Source: Halomicrobium urmianum
GTDB taxonomy: Archaea; Halobacteriota; Halobacteria; Halobacteriales; Haloarculaceae
Direction: 5' to 3'
DNA length: 64,000 nt
NCBI RefSeq assembly: GCF_020217425.1
Contig: NZ_CP084090.1
Coordinates: 1,798,001 to 1,862,000, forward strand
Below, in pieces: positions 22,338-30,322 of the stretch. The translations under genes and the position numbers were made by a program. How positions within the stretch are numbered: the stretch's first letter is position 1; the number at the start of each line of letters is the position of its first letter. A model generated the notes under the pieces. The model was not told the origin of the DNA and searched no databases. It worked only from the letters and a program-made list of their open reading frames with translations.

Positions 22338-23549
22338 TCACACGAGTACTTCGACCTCGTAGCCCTCGGACTCCAGCGCGTCGAGCAGGCGGTCGACGTG
22401 GTCGGGGCCGCGGGTCTCGAGATCGAGGATCACCTCGGCGTCGTCCATCGCCACGTCCCGCGAGGTGCGGTCGTGCTCGATGCCGTAGATGTTGACCTGC
22501 TCGGCCGAGAGGACGCTCACCAGGTCGTCCAGCGTCCCGGGTCGGTCCTCCAGTACCGTGCGGATCTTGAGGTAGCGGCCGGTCTCGACGAGTCCGCGGA
22601 CGATCACGTTCGTCAGCGTGTTCAGGTCGATGTTGCCGCCCGACAGGAGGGGCACGATCGTCTCGTCGTCCTCGTAGTCGAACTGTCCGGCCAGCAGGGC
22701 GGCCAGCGGCACGGCGCCGGCCCCCTCGGCGAGCGTCTTGGCCCGCTCCAGGAGGCGGGTCAGCGCGACGGCGATCTCCGAGTCGGAGACGGTCACGACC
22801 TCGTCGACGCGCTCCTCGATCACCGCGAAGGTCTTCTCGCCGACGGTTCGCGTCGCGATGCCGTCGGCGATGGTCTCGACGCGGTCACGCTCGACGCGTC
22901 GGCCCTTCCGCAGCGACTCCGCGACGCTGGAGGCGCCTTCGGCCTGGACGCCGACGACGCGGATCGACTCGTCCTTGCCCTTCAGGGCGGTGGCGACGCC
23001 GCTGATCAGCCCGCCGCCGCCGATGGGCACGATCACGGTGTCGACCTTGGGCAGGTCCTCGTAGATCTCCAGGCCGATCGTCCCCTGGCCGGCCATCACG
23101 TCCCAGTCGTCGAAGGCGTGGACGTACGTCCGACCCTGATCGCGCTCGATCTCGTGGGCGCGCTCGGCCGCCGCGTCGTAGTCCCGCCCGTGGAGGACGA
23201 CGTTCCCGCCGTAGCTCTCGGTCGCCTGGACCTTCGAGACCGGCGCGTGCTCGGGCATCACGATGGTCGCGTCGACGCCGATTCGCGAGGCCGCCAGCGC
23301 CACGCCCTGGGCGTGGTTGCCCGCGCTGGCCGTGACGACGCCGGCCTCGCGCTCCGACTCCGAGAGCGTCTTGATCCGGTTGGTCGCGCCGCGGATCTTG
23401 AACGAGCCCGTCCGCTGGAGCAGCTCCAGCTTCAGATGGACGTCTGCGCCCGTCATCGCCGAGAAGGTGTGGGAGTACTCCTGGGTCGTGTGGCGGGCCG
23501 TCTCGGCGACCCGGTCCCGGGCCGCCACCACGTCCTCGAACGAGAGCAT
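22338..23549 (-). CDS. ilvA: Threonine ammonia-lyase with C-terminal ACT domain
   Basis: 403 residues from MLSFEDVVAARDRVAETARH. PLP-binding lysine in RTGSFKIRGATNRI near residue 54; phosphate-binding glycine loop VPIGGGGLISGVA near residue 180; SAGNHAQGVA earlier. The last 80 residues form an ACT domain (LKIRTVLEDRPGTLDDLVSVLSAEQ). It converts threonine to 2-oxobutanoate and ammonia, feeding isoleucine synthesis or threonine catabolism; the ACT domain suggests allosteric control. A palindromic TATA box GTATATAC stands 25-32 bases before the ATG, which excludes the longer reading to 23696. Confidence 0.93.
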   Translation of the reverse strand: MLSFEDVVAARDRVAETARHTTQEYSHTFSAMTGADVHLKLELLQRTGSFKIRGATNRIKTLSESEREAGVVTASAGNHAQGVALAASRIGVDATIVMPEHAPVSKVQATESYGGNVVLHGRDYDAAAERAHEIERDQGRTYVHAFDDWDVMAGQGTIGLEIYEDLPKVDTVIVPIGGGGLISGVATALKGKDESIRVVGVQAEGASSVAESLRKGRRVERDRVETIADGIATRTVGEKTFAVIEERVDEVVTVSDSEIAVALTRLLERAKTLAEGAGAVPLAALLAGQFDYEDDETIVPLLSGGNIDLNTLTNVIVRGLVETGRYLKIRTVLEDRPGTLDDLVSVLSAEQVNIYGIEHDRTSRDVAMDDAEVILDLETRGPDHVDRLLDALESEGYEVEVLV

Positions 23550-23573
23550 ACACGACCTTGCAGGTCCCGACTT

Positions 23574-23581
23574 GTATATAC
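23574..23581 (-). promoter_or_regulatory. TATA box for threonine ammonia-lyase
   Basis: GTATATAC, perfectly palindromic, 25-32 bases before the ATG at 23549. Nothing else recognisable is seen in the 315-base divergent gap to 23865, apart from a GTGAAAGTGAAAGTG stutter near 23715. Confidence 0.6.
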
Positions 23582-23864
23582 TGGCGGCGGGTCCCCACCG
23601 GGCTCCCGTGGACACGTCTGTCTCTCTCGTGTGAAAACCGTGAGGGGAACGCATGGAGGATGCGACTGCAAGCGTGATCAGCGCCGGGTTCGACATAAAC
23701 CTGCGCGGTGTACGGTGAAAGTGAAAGTGCAGGACGGCGCGGTGATGAGCGGGCTGTCAGACGGGCGTCGAACGCGCGTCAGTCGGGATCCGCGCGAGCG
23801 GAGCGAGCGCGGCGAGGCGGCCGACAGGCAGAACCGTTTTGTCCGGGCTGACGCTGGAAGGGAC

Positions 23865-25499
23865 ATGGACGCCTGGCAGCGGCGGACGGCCCAGTACGTC
23901 GCGGGGCTTGCGGGGCTCATGCTGGCGTTCGCCGTCGCGTACGACGCGGGGATGCGCTACGTAGAACACGACCCGAATCCGTTCCTGCGCTCCATGCGGT
24001 TCGTCGTCGAGACGTTCACGACGACGGGCTACGGCTCCGAGGCCCCCTGGGAGACCGACGCGATGCGGCTGTTCGTGATGATCATGGACCTGACGGGCGT
24101 CGTCGTCATCTTCCTGGCGCTACCCGTGTTCGTCGTGCCGCTGTTCGAGGACGCCATTTCGACGACGGTACCGACGAGCGTCGACGACGACTGCGAGGAC
24201 CACGTCGTCGTGTGCACGCTCACGCCCCGCGGGGAGACGCTGATCGACGAACTGGACTCGTGGGGCGTCGACCACGTCGTCGTCGAACCCGACCGCGAGC
24301 GCGCGGTCGACCACTACGAGGACGGCTACCGGGTGATCCACGCCGATCCGCAGTCGGTCGACGGACTGCGGGCCGCCAACGTCGCCCGGGCCCGGGCGGT
24401 CGTCGCCGACGCCTCCGACCAGGCCAACACCAGCACCGTCCTCACGGCGAAGGAGGTCGACGACAGCGTGCGGGTGGTGAGCGTCGTCGAGGAGCCACAC
24501 CGGGCGACCTACCACGAACTGGCCGGCGCCGACGCCGTCCTCTCGCCGCGGGCCGTCCTCGGTGAGAGCCTCGCCGCCAAGGTGACCACCGGCGTCACCG
24601 CCGAGGCCGGCGAGGACGTCGACGTCGGCGAGGACGTCGACCTCGCGGAACTGCTCGTCCACCGCGGGAGCGACCTCGCGGGTCAGACGCTGGCCGAGAG
24701 CGACGTCGGCGACGACTCCGGCGTCAACGTCGTCGGCGCGTGGGTCCGCGGCGAGTTCCGAAGCCCGCCCGACCCCGACACTGAACTGACCGGCGGGACC
24801 GTCCTGCTGGTCGCCGGCCGCGAGGACCGCCTGAAGCGCCTGCGGGAACTGACCCTGTCGGACGTGCGCTCCGTCCGCAGCGGCCGGACAGTCGTCGTCG
24901 GCCACGGCGAGGTGGGCGAGACCGTCGCCGCTCGACTCGACGACGCCGGCCTGCCCTACACCGTGCTCGACCGGACCGACGAACCCGGCGTGGACGTGGT
25001 GGGCGACGCCACGGAACCGGCCGCCCAGCGGGAGGCCGGCGTCCCCGAGGCCCAGACGGCCGTCCTCGCCATCCCCGACGACGCCGACGCCGAGTTCGCC
25101 ACCCTCGTCGCGCGCGACCTCAATCCCGACGTCGAGGTCGTCGCCCGGGCCGAGGCGACCGAGAACGTCCGGAAGATGTACCGCGCCGGCGCCGACTACG
25201 TCCTCTCGCTGGCGACCGTCAGCGGCCGCATGCTCGCCTCGACCATCCTCGACGGCGAGGAGGTCGTCTCACCGGACTCCCAGGTCGAGATCGTCAGGAC
25301 CAGCGCCGACGCCCTCGCCGGACAGACGCTCGGCGACGCCGACGTCCGCGCCCGCACCGGCTGTACCGTCATCGCCGTCGAGCGCGACGGCGCGGTCCTG
25401 ACCGACGTCGGCCCCGACCTCCGCGTCCGACCCGCCGACGAACTCGTCGTGGCCGGTACCGACGCGGACGTCAATCGCTTCACCGCCACCTTTTCCTAA
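23865..25499 (+). CDS. Potassium channel-like protein with two RCK (TrkA) modules
   Basis: 544 residues from MDAWQRRTAQYVAGLAGLML. First helix about 10-30, pore helix and filter FRSMRFVVETFTTTGYGSE (about 45-63, TTTGYG as selectivity filter), second helix about 72-100. Then TrkA-N (HVVVCTLTPRGETLIDEL), TrkA-C (about 260-330, AELLVHRGSDLAGQ), a second TrkA-N (TVVVGHGEVGETVAARL) and a second TrkA-C to the end. This is the two-helix MthK-like plan with tandem RCK units; NAD(H), Ca or nucleotides gate such channels. In the first TrkA-N the GxGxxG is degenerate (TLTPRG). A PhoU-TrkA-C protein lies 1.5 kb downstream. Confidence 0.9.
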   Translation: MDAWQRRTAQYVAGLAGLMLAFAVAYDAGMRYVEHDPNPFLRSMRFVVETFTTTGYGSEAPWETDAMRLFVMIMDLTGVVVIFLALPVFVVPLFEDAISTTVPTSVDDDCEDHVVVCTLTPRGETLIDELDSWGVDHVVVEPDRERAVDHYEDGYRVIHADPQSVDGLRAANVARARAVVADASDQANTSTVLTAKEVDDSVRVVSVVEEPHRATYHELAGADAVLSPRAVLGESLAAKVTTGVTAEAGEDVDVGEDVDLAELLVHRGSDLAGQTLAESDVGDDSGVNVVGAWVRGEFRSPPDPDTELTGGTVLLVAGREDRLKRLRELTLSDVRSVRSGRTVVVGHGEVGETVAARLDDAGLPYTVLDRTDEPGVDVVGDATEPAAQREAGVPEAQTAVLAIPDDADAEFATLVARDLNPDVEVVARAEATENVRKMYRAGADYVLSLATVSGRMLASTILDGEEVVSPDSQVEIVRTSADALAGQTLGDADVRARTGCTVIAVERDGAVLTDVGPDLRVRPADELVVAGTDADVNRFTATFS

Positions 25500-25638
25500 C
25501 CACCTTTTTGCTGCGGGGGGTGTCCTCGCGAGCCTTCGGCTCGCTGCGGGCGCCCCCGCTTGCAAAAACGTGGGCGAAAAACGACCTCCGAGGCGCACCG
25601 AAGGCGCGCTCGGAGTGAACCGCCGCCTTCGGCGGCGG
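25500..25638 (+). repeat. Multi-hairpin element, copy 2
   Basis: Begins CCACCTTTTTG immediately after the channel stop codon. Then come a GCGAGCCTTCGGCTCGC hairpin with GGGGG/CCCCC flanks, the 24-base linker at 25564-25587 identical to the one at 19881-19904, a CTCCGAGGCGC...GCGCGCTCGGAG hairpin, TGAACC, and CCGCCGCC-TTC-GGCGGCGG. It lies between convergent genes, so it may end transcription of both. Confidence 0.75.
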
Positions 25639-25655
25639 ATGCTTGACGCTCTCTC

Positions 25656-26801
25656 TTACCGCTCTTCGATCGGCGTGAACTCGACGTCCTCGGGGTCGGG
25701 ACCGGTGTAGCGGGCCCGCGGGCGGATCAGGCGGTTGTCCTCGATGTACTCCAGGACGTGAGCGATCCAGCCGCCGACGCGGGACATCGCGAAGATGGGG
25801 GTGTAGATGTCGATCGGGATGCCCATCTGGTAGTAGGTGGAGGCGGAGTAGAAGTCGACGTTGGGGGCGAGGCCCTTCTCCTCCATCATGTACTCCTCGA
25901 TGGTGGTGGACATCTCGTACCACTTCGTCGAGCCGGCGGCCTCGCCGAGTTCCTTGGAGCGTTCGCCGAGGATCTTCGCGCGCGGGTCCTTGACGTCGTA
26001 GACGCGGTGGCCGAACCCGGAGACGCGCCGGCCCTCGTCGAGCGCGTTCTGGACCCACTCGAGGGGGTCGCTGTCGGCGTCGTCGACCTCCTTGAGCATG
26101 CGCATGACGTCCTGGTTGGCGCCGCCGTGCAGCGGGCCCTTCAGGGTCCCGATGGCGGCGGTGACGGAGCTGTGGAGGTCGGACAGCGTCGAGGCGGTCA
26201 CCATCGCCGAGAACGTCGAGGCGTTGAGGCCGTGGTCGGCGTGGAGCACGAGCGCCATGTCGAACGTCTCCGCGAGGACGTCGTCGGGCACCTCGTCGTT
26301 GAGCATGTAGAGGAAGTTCGCGGCGTGGCCGAGGTCCTCGCGGGGGGTGACGGGCTCGTCCCCGTCCCGGAGGCGCGCGAAGGCGGCCAGGATCGTCGGG
26401 ATCTTGGCGGTGATCCGGCGACCCTTGCGGAGGTTGACGGCCTCGTCGGTAGGGTCGTGGTCGTCGCCGTCGTCGTCGAACGCCGACAGTGTCGAGACGG
26501 CGGTCCGCAGCGCTGCCATGGGGTTCTCGTCGGCTTCGGCCAGCGCCCGGACCTGGTCGAGGACGGCGTCGTCGACCTCGCGTTCGGCGGCCATCTGGTC
26601 GGCGAACTCCGCGAGCTCCGCCTCGTCGGGGAGGTGGCCGTACCAGAGGAGGTACAGCACTTCCTCGTAGCTCGCGCCGCGCGCCAGGTCCTCGATGGTG
26701 TACCCGCGGTAGATGAGCCGGCCCTCGTCGCCGTCGATCCGGCTGAGCGACGATTCAGCGACGAGGACGCCCTCTAGCCCTTTCCTGAGGTCGTCTGACA
26801 T
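25656..26801 (-). CDS. Citrate synthase
   Basis: 381 residues from MSDDLRKGLEGVLVAESSLS. Citrate synthase residues: GYTIEDLARGASYEEVLYLL near 30, catalytic-region His in HADHGLNASTFSA near 190, LHGGANQDV near 223, GFGHRVYDVKDPRA near 262 and the Asp in VDFYSASTYYQMGIP near 315. It condenses acetyl-CoA with oxaloacetate, the entry step of the TCA cycle. Length and lack of N-terminal extension match archaeal/Gram-positive type II enzymes. The ATG at 26801 agrees with homologues; a longer reading adds a basic stub. It converges on the TrkA-channel gene. Confidence 0.95.
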   Translation of the reverse strand: MSDDLRKGLEGVLVAESSLSRIDGDEGRLIYRGYTIEDLARGASYEEVLYLLWYGHLPDEAELAEFADQMAAEREVDDAVLDQVRALAEADENPMAALRTAVSTLSAFDDDGDDHDPTDEAVNLRKGRRITAKIPTILAAFARLRDGDEPVTPREDLGHAANFLYMLNDEVPDDVLAETFDMALVLHADHGLNASTFSAMVTASTLSDLHSSVTAAIGTLKGPLHGGANQDVMRMLKEVDDADSDPLEWVQNALDEGRRVSGFGHRVYDVKDPRAKILGERSKELGEAAGSTKWYEMSTTIEEYMMEEKGLAPNVDFYSASTYYQMGIPIDIYTPIFAMSRVGGWIAHVLEYIEDNRLIRPRARYTGPDPEDVEFTPIEER

Positions 26802-27035
26802 ACCCTTTGATTTTCTACGTGCCCGGAAAAACATTGTCGTTTTACCGGTCGGCTAACGCGCCGGTTCGCCAGCATTTCTGCACGCGCGGGCATAAGTACC
26901 GGCAGTAGTCGAACTAAATCCAGACGTTTGTCAAAGATTCATCTATCGGGAACGGACAGTCGGCGTTACCGAACGCCGAACCGGCGGGTAGCGCCAGGGG
27001 CCACGCTTTTGAGCGCCGCCGTCCGAGGTCGATGC

Positions 27036-28238
27036 ATGGCCGGCGACGACGTGGCCTACGAGCCGGTGAGCGTGAAGTCGGTGGTCGCCGAGATGAAAGA
27101 CACCGCCGAACTGCTCATCGACCTCTCGTACTCGGCGGTGCTGCTGGGGAACGACGAGGTCGCGGCCGAGGTGCTCGAACTCGAGGAGCGGATGGACGTC
27201 CTCCAGATGCGCGCCCGGATGAGCCTGCTCATGGCCGCGCGCAGCCCGGAGGACGCCGAGGCGCTGGCACCGGTGCTGGGGATGGTCAGCGCCGCGGAGA
27301 AGATCTCCGACGCCGCCGGCGACATCGCGAAGGTCGTTCTGGAAGAGGTCGGTCTGCCGGAGGCGATGCGGACGGCCCTCCCCGAGGCCGTCGAGACGGT
27401 CGTCCGCGCCACGGTCGTCGAGGGCTCGCGGTTCGCGGGGGAGACCCTGGGCGAACTGAACCTGGAGACGGAGACGGGCGTGCGGGCCATCGCCGTCCGC
27501 CGGGCCGGCGAGTGGCTGCTCAACCCCGACGCCGAGACGGCGCTGCGGGCCGACGACGTGGTGCTCTTCCGGGGGCCCGACGACGGCGTCGCCGCCGTCC
27601 ACGAGGCGGCCACGGGACACGCCTACGAACCCCCGGAACCGCCGGAGAGCGAGCTCTCGGACCTGGAGCGGGCCGTCGACTCCATCGTCCTGATGAAGGA
27701 CATGGGCGAACTCGCGGTGGACCTGGCCTACGGCGCCGTCCTCTTCGACAGCGAGGAGGTGGCCCGCGAGGTGGTCGAACTGGAGGCCGAGGTCGACGCC
27801 CTCCAGTCGCGCTTCGAGGCGTGGACGCTGCGGGCGGCGAGCCGGGTCGAGGACCCCGTCTCGCTGCGGGGGCTGGTCCACCTGGCCCGCTCGACGGAGG
27901 TCATCTCCGACGCCGCCCTGGAGATCAGCGAGGGCGTGCTGCGCGGGCTCCCGACCCACCCCGTCGTCGACGAGGCCGTCAGGGAGTCCGACGAGATCGT
28001 CTGCCGGGTCACCGTCGCGCCGGGCAGCGCGCTGGACGGGACCACCATCGGCGCCCAGCGGATCAAGGCCCGGACCGGGATGCGCGTGATCGCCGTCCGC
28101 CGGACCGACGAGAGCGAGGGCCGGGACTGGGTGGTCTCGCCCGGCGCGGAGACGAAACTGGGCGCCGGCGACGTCGTCCTCGCGAAGGGGACCCGGACCG
28201 GCGCCGACCGGTTCTCGGAACTGGCCGGGGACGAGTGA
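27036..28238 (+). CDS. PhoU/TrkA-C duplicated regulator of ion transport
   Basis: 400 residues from MAGDDVAYEPVSVKSVVAEM. It is an internal duplication: PhoU-like helical part (about 8-105, SVVAEMKDTAELLIDLSYSAVL) plus TrkA-C (about 110-190, SRFAGETLGELNLETETGVR), repeated as SIVLMKDMGELAVDLAYGAVL (about 212-300) plus TrkA-C (about 315-395, SALDGTTIGAQRIKARTGMR). The protein has no membrane helices. Such PhoU-TrkA-C proteins act with potassium or anion channels and Trk systems, TrkA-C binding a nucleotide or ligand (family knowledge). It is near the RCK channel at 23865, on the same strand with citrate synthase opposite between them. Confidence 0.88.
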   Translation: MAGDDVAYEPVSVKSVVAEMKDTAELLIDLSYSAVLLGNDEVAAEVLELEERMDVLQMRARMSLLMAARSPEDAEALAPVLGMVSAAEKISDAAGDIAKVVLEEVGLPEAMRTALPEAVETVVRATVVEGSRFAGETLGELNLETETGVRAIAVRRAGEWLLNPDAETALRADDVVLFRGPDDGVAAVHEAATGHAYEPPEPPESELSDLERAVDSIVLMKDMGELAVDLAYGAVLFDSEEVAREVVELEAEVDALQSRFEAWTLRAASRVEDPVSLRGLVHLARSTEVISDAALEISEGVLRGLPTHPVVDEAVRESDEIVCRVTVAPGSALDGTTIGAQRIKARTGMRVIAVRRTDESEGRDWVVSPGAETKLGAGDVVLAKGTRTGADRFSELAGDE

Positions 28239-28239
28239 T

Positions 28240-28497
28240 TCACTCCTCGCGTGCGAGCCGGACCGCCGAGACCAGCGTGAACGCCGCCGTCAGCAGCCCG
28301 CCCAGCGAGATCGCCAGGACGAACGCGAGCGCCCAGTAGTACGCCGTCGGCCGCTGGGTTCCGGGGATCACGACGAAGAAGGCGAACACGGCCGCCGTCG
28401 CGGCGAGTGCGAGCGCGAACCCCCACGCCGCGTTGCGCCGGACGCCCAGTGCACGGACCAGCGCCGCGCGGCCCGACTCCGGTTGTCTCTCTGGCAC
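28240..28497 (-). CDS. Two-helix membrane protein (DUF7536-like)
   Basis: 85 residues from GTG (MPERQPESGRAALVRALGVR). Helices about 23-43 (AAWGFALALAATAAVFAFFVVI) and 53-77 (YYWALAFVLAISLGGLLTAAFTLVSAV), with a loop PGTQRPTA. The opening with RALxVRRNAA and the loop agree with a haloarchaeal family I recall as DUF7536 (unverified). Longer in-frame starts would add residues GDRAAGPGARHRRR, atypical for this proteome. The stop is next to the convergent stop of the PhoU/TrkA-C gene. Confidence 0.7.
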   Translation of the reverse strand: MPERQPESGRAALVRALGVRRNAAWGFALALAATAAVFAFFVVIPGTQRPTAYYWALAFVLAISLGGLLTAAFTLVSAVRLAREE

Positions 28498-28759
28498 ACG
28501 CGGGGCTACGCGGGGGGCCGACAAGGGCGCGTCGATAGCGTCCGACGCGCGTCGGCGGTGCCTGGCCCCCGGTCCGGCTGCCCGGTCGCCCACAGACTGC
28601 GCCGGTCCCGGCGAGTCCACTCCCTTCCGTCCGTCGCTTCGCTCCGTCAGTCGTTCGCGGACTCACCGAACATCGCGAACCCTCCGGGTTCGCTCAATTC
28701 CGGCGACATCGTTCGCGGACCGAACCGGTAAAGGCCCCGGCACCGAATCCACGGTACAT

Positions 28760-29716
28760 ATGGTATCTCTCGGTACGGCGAGTGCCTCGCCGGGTGCGGT
28801 CGACACGGGGCGCCTGGAGGTCGGCGAGACCCGGGACGGCAGCCCCGTACGGCTGCCCGTGGCCGTCGTCAACGGGGCCGACGACGGCCGGACGCTCTAC
28901 ATGCAGGCCGCCAGCGACGGGGACGAGCTCAACGGCGTCGGGGTGATCCAGCGGGTCGTCCCCCGGCTGGATCCCCGCGAGCTGGCGGGCACCATCCTGA
29001 TCGTCGGCATCGTCAACTACCACGCGTTCCAGGTCGCGGAGCATCGCAACCCCATCGACGACACGAAGATGAACCGCGCGTACCCGGGCGACGCGAACGG
29101 GACCTCCAGCGAGCGCATCGCGGCGGCCACCTTCGAGGCGGCCACCCGCGCCGACCTGATCCTGGACCTCCACCAGGGGTCGACTTCGCGGATGATCGAG
29201 GAGGCCCGCGTCCGGTGTGGCACCCGCCACCGCCTGCACGACGACTGCCTCGAACTCGCCAGGGTGTTCGGCTGCGGCCACATCCTCGACCAGAAGGGGC
29301 CCGACGGCCAGCTGGCGCGGGCCGCTCCCGACGAGGGTATCCCGACTATCGACCCCGAACTCGGCGGCTCCGTCGGCTGGGACGAACACTCGATCCAGCA
29401 GGGCGTCGAGGGCGTGTTCAACGTCCTGCGGTACTACGGCTTCCTGGCCGGCGACCACTCGCCGGAGCCCCAGCAGCGGGCCACCGGCTTCGACCAGTAC
29501 GGCGCTCCAGCCGGCGGCCTCGTGGACTTCCGGAAGGACCTGGGTGACCGCGTCGTGCGTGGCGATACCCTGTACGCGATCACGGACGTCTTCGGGACGG
29601 AGAAAGCGGAGGTTACCGCCGACTCGCCGGGGATCTTCTGGCGCTGCCGGCGACTGCCGCAGGTCGCCTCCGGGGAGTACGTCTGCTCCGTCGGGACGGA
29701 CGTAAACACTGTCTAA
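28760..29716 (+). CDS. Succinylglutamate desuccinylase/aspartoacylase-family (M14-like) protein
   Basis: 318 residues from MVSLGTASASPGAVDTGRLE. Zinc ligands of the M14 carboxypeptidase-like fold: SDGDELNGVGV (DELNG in place of GxHGxE, so His is missing at the first position), then LILDLHQGSTS near residue 137 giving the third ligand, with NYHAFQVAEHRNPIDDTKMNR between. A Glu in IPTIDPELGGS near 198 may be catalytic. Family members deacylate N-acyl amino acids; the altered first motif lowers confidence in activity. C-terminal beta-barrel RVVRGDTLYAI is typical. Confidence 0.83.
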   Translation: MVSLGTASASPGAVDTGRLEVGETRDGSPVRLPVAVVNGADDGRTLYMQAASDGDELNGVGVIQRVVPRLDPRELAGTILIVGIVNYHAFQVAEHRNPIDDTKMNRAYPGDANGTSSERIAAATFEAATRADLILDLHQGSTSRMIEEARVRCGTRHRLHDDCLELARVFGCGHILDQKGPDGQLARAAPDEGIPTIDPELGGSVGWDEHSIQQGVEGVFNVLRYYGFLAGDHSPEPQQRATGFDQYGAPAGGLVDFRKDLGDRVVRGDTLYAITDVFGTEKAEVTADSPGIFWRCRRLPQVASGEYVCSVGTDVNTV

Positions 29717-29750
29717 CAGCGATTACAACTTACGCGCACCGCCCGACGGA

Positions 29751-29827
29751 CGGCGTGCTGGGTAGCGATTACGGCTGAACGGGCGTGCTGGGTAGCGATT
29801 ACGGCTGAACGGGCGTGCTGGGTAGCG
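29751..29827. repeat. 30-base tandem repeat, about 2.5 copies
   Basis: The unit GGTAGCGATTACGGCTGAAC followed by GGGCGTGCTG is present exactly at 29761-29790 and 29791-29820, with partial copies on both sides (29751-29760 and 29821-29827). It lies just after the M14-like gene and before a convergent small gene, in a 190-base spacer. Confidence 0.85.
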
Positions 29828-29909
29828 GATCGCTGCGGACGGACCGATCGACCGAGAAATCGTCCGCTTCACCCGGTCAGGGCGGGCGGTCAGGACCCTC
29901 CTGGACGGC

Positions 29910-30131
29910 CTATCGCCAGTCAGAGATGGAGACGACGGCGTCCTCGTCGACGGCGAACCAGGAGGTCTCGGCGGTCACCGGGTCGACGTCCTCGCGATAG
30001 AAGACGCAGCGGCGCGATCCGTCGGCGCGCTCGTCGACGACGGTGGAGAGCTCTTCGCCGGGGAACTCCTCCTGGGGGAGCGGGGGACTGTCCGGGACGG
30101 CGTCGTGATCGGGGTCCTGATTCTGACTCAT
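29910..30131 (-). CDS. Small acidic haloarchaeal protein (DUF7511-like)
   Basis: 73 residues starting MSQNQDPDHDAVPDSPPLPQ. A disordered acidic/proline N-terminus leads to a compact C-terminal part LSTVVDERADGSRRCVFYRE and ETSWFAVDEDAVVSISDWR. That closing pattern matches a haloarchaeal family I recall as DUF7511, of unknown function. A GTG directly precedes the ATG; the ATG is preferred. No partner gene is obvious. Confidence 0.75.
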   Translation of the reverse strand: MSQNQDPDHDAVPDSPPLPQEEFPGEELSTVVDERADGSRRCVFYREDVDPVTAETSWFAVDEDAVVSISDWR

Positions 30132-30322
30132 CACCTGCCTCTTGTCCCTTCCCCTCCATTGTTATCTGGCTCCTACCGGGCCAAATCCGCCGCTTCCACG
30201 ATTCGAAACGCGTTCAGGCACCCCATATACTGTCGTCTGGAGTATATATTCGTTATTCAACAGTACGTAATTATGGGGCGGCTGACGGCCGGTAGAGCGC
30301 CCGCCCGGACCGTAACCGTCGG

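Noticed and set aside
28760-29716. Calling the M14-like protein a true aspartoacylase or desuccinylase
   Set aside because: The first zinc motif lacks its histidine (DELNG instead of GxHGxE), so the specific activity cannot be supported.
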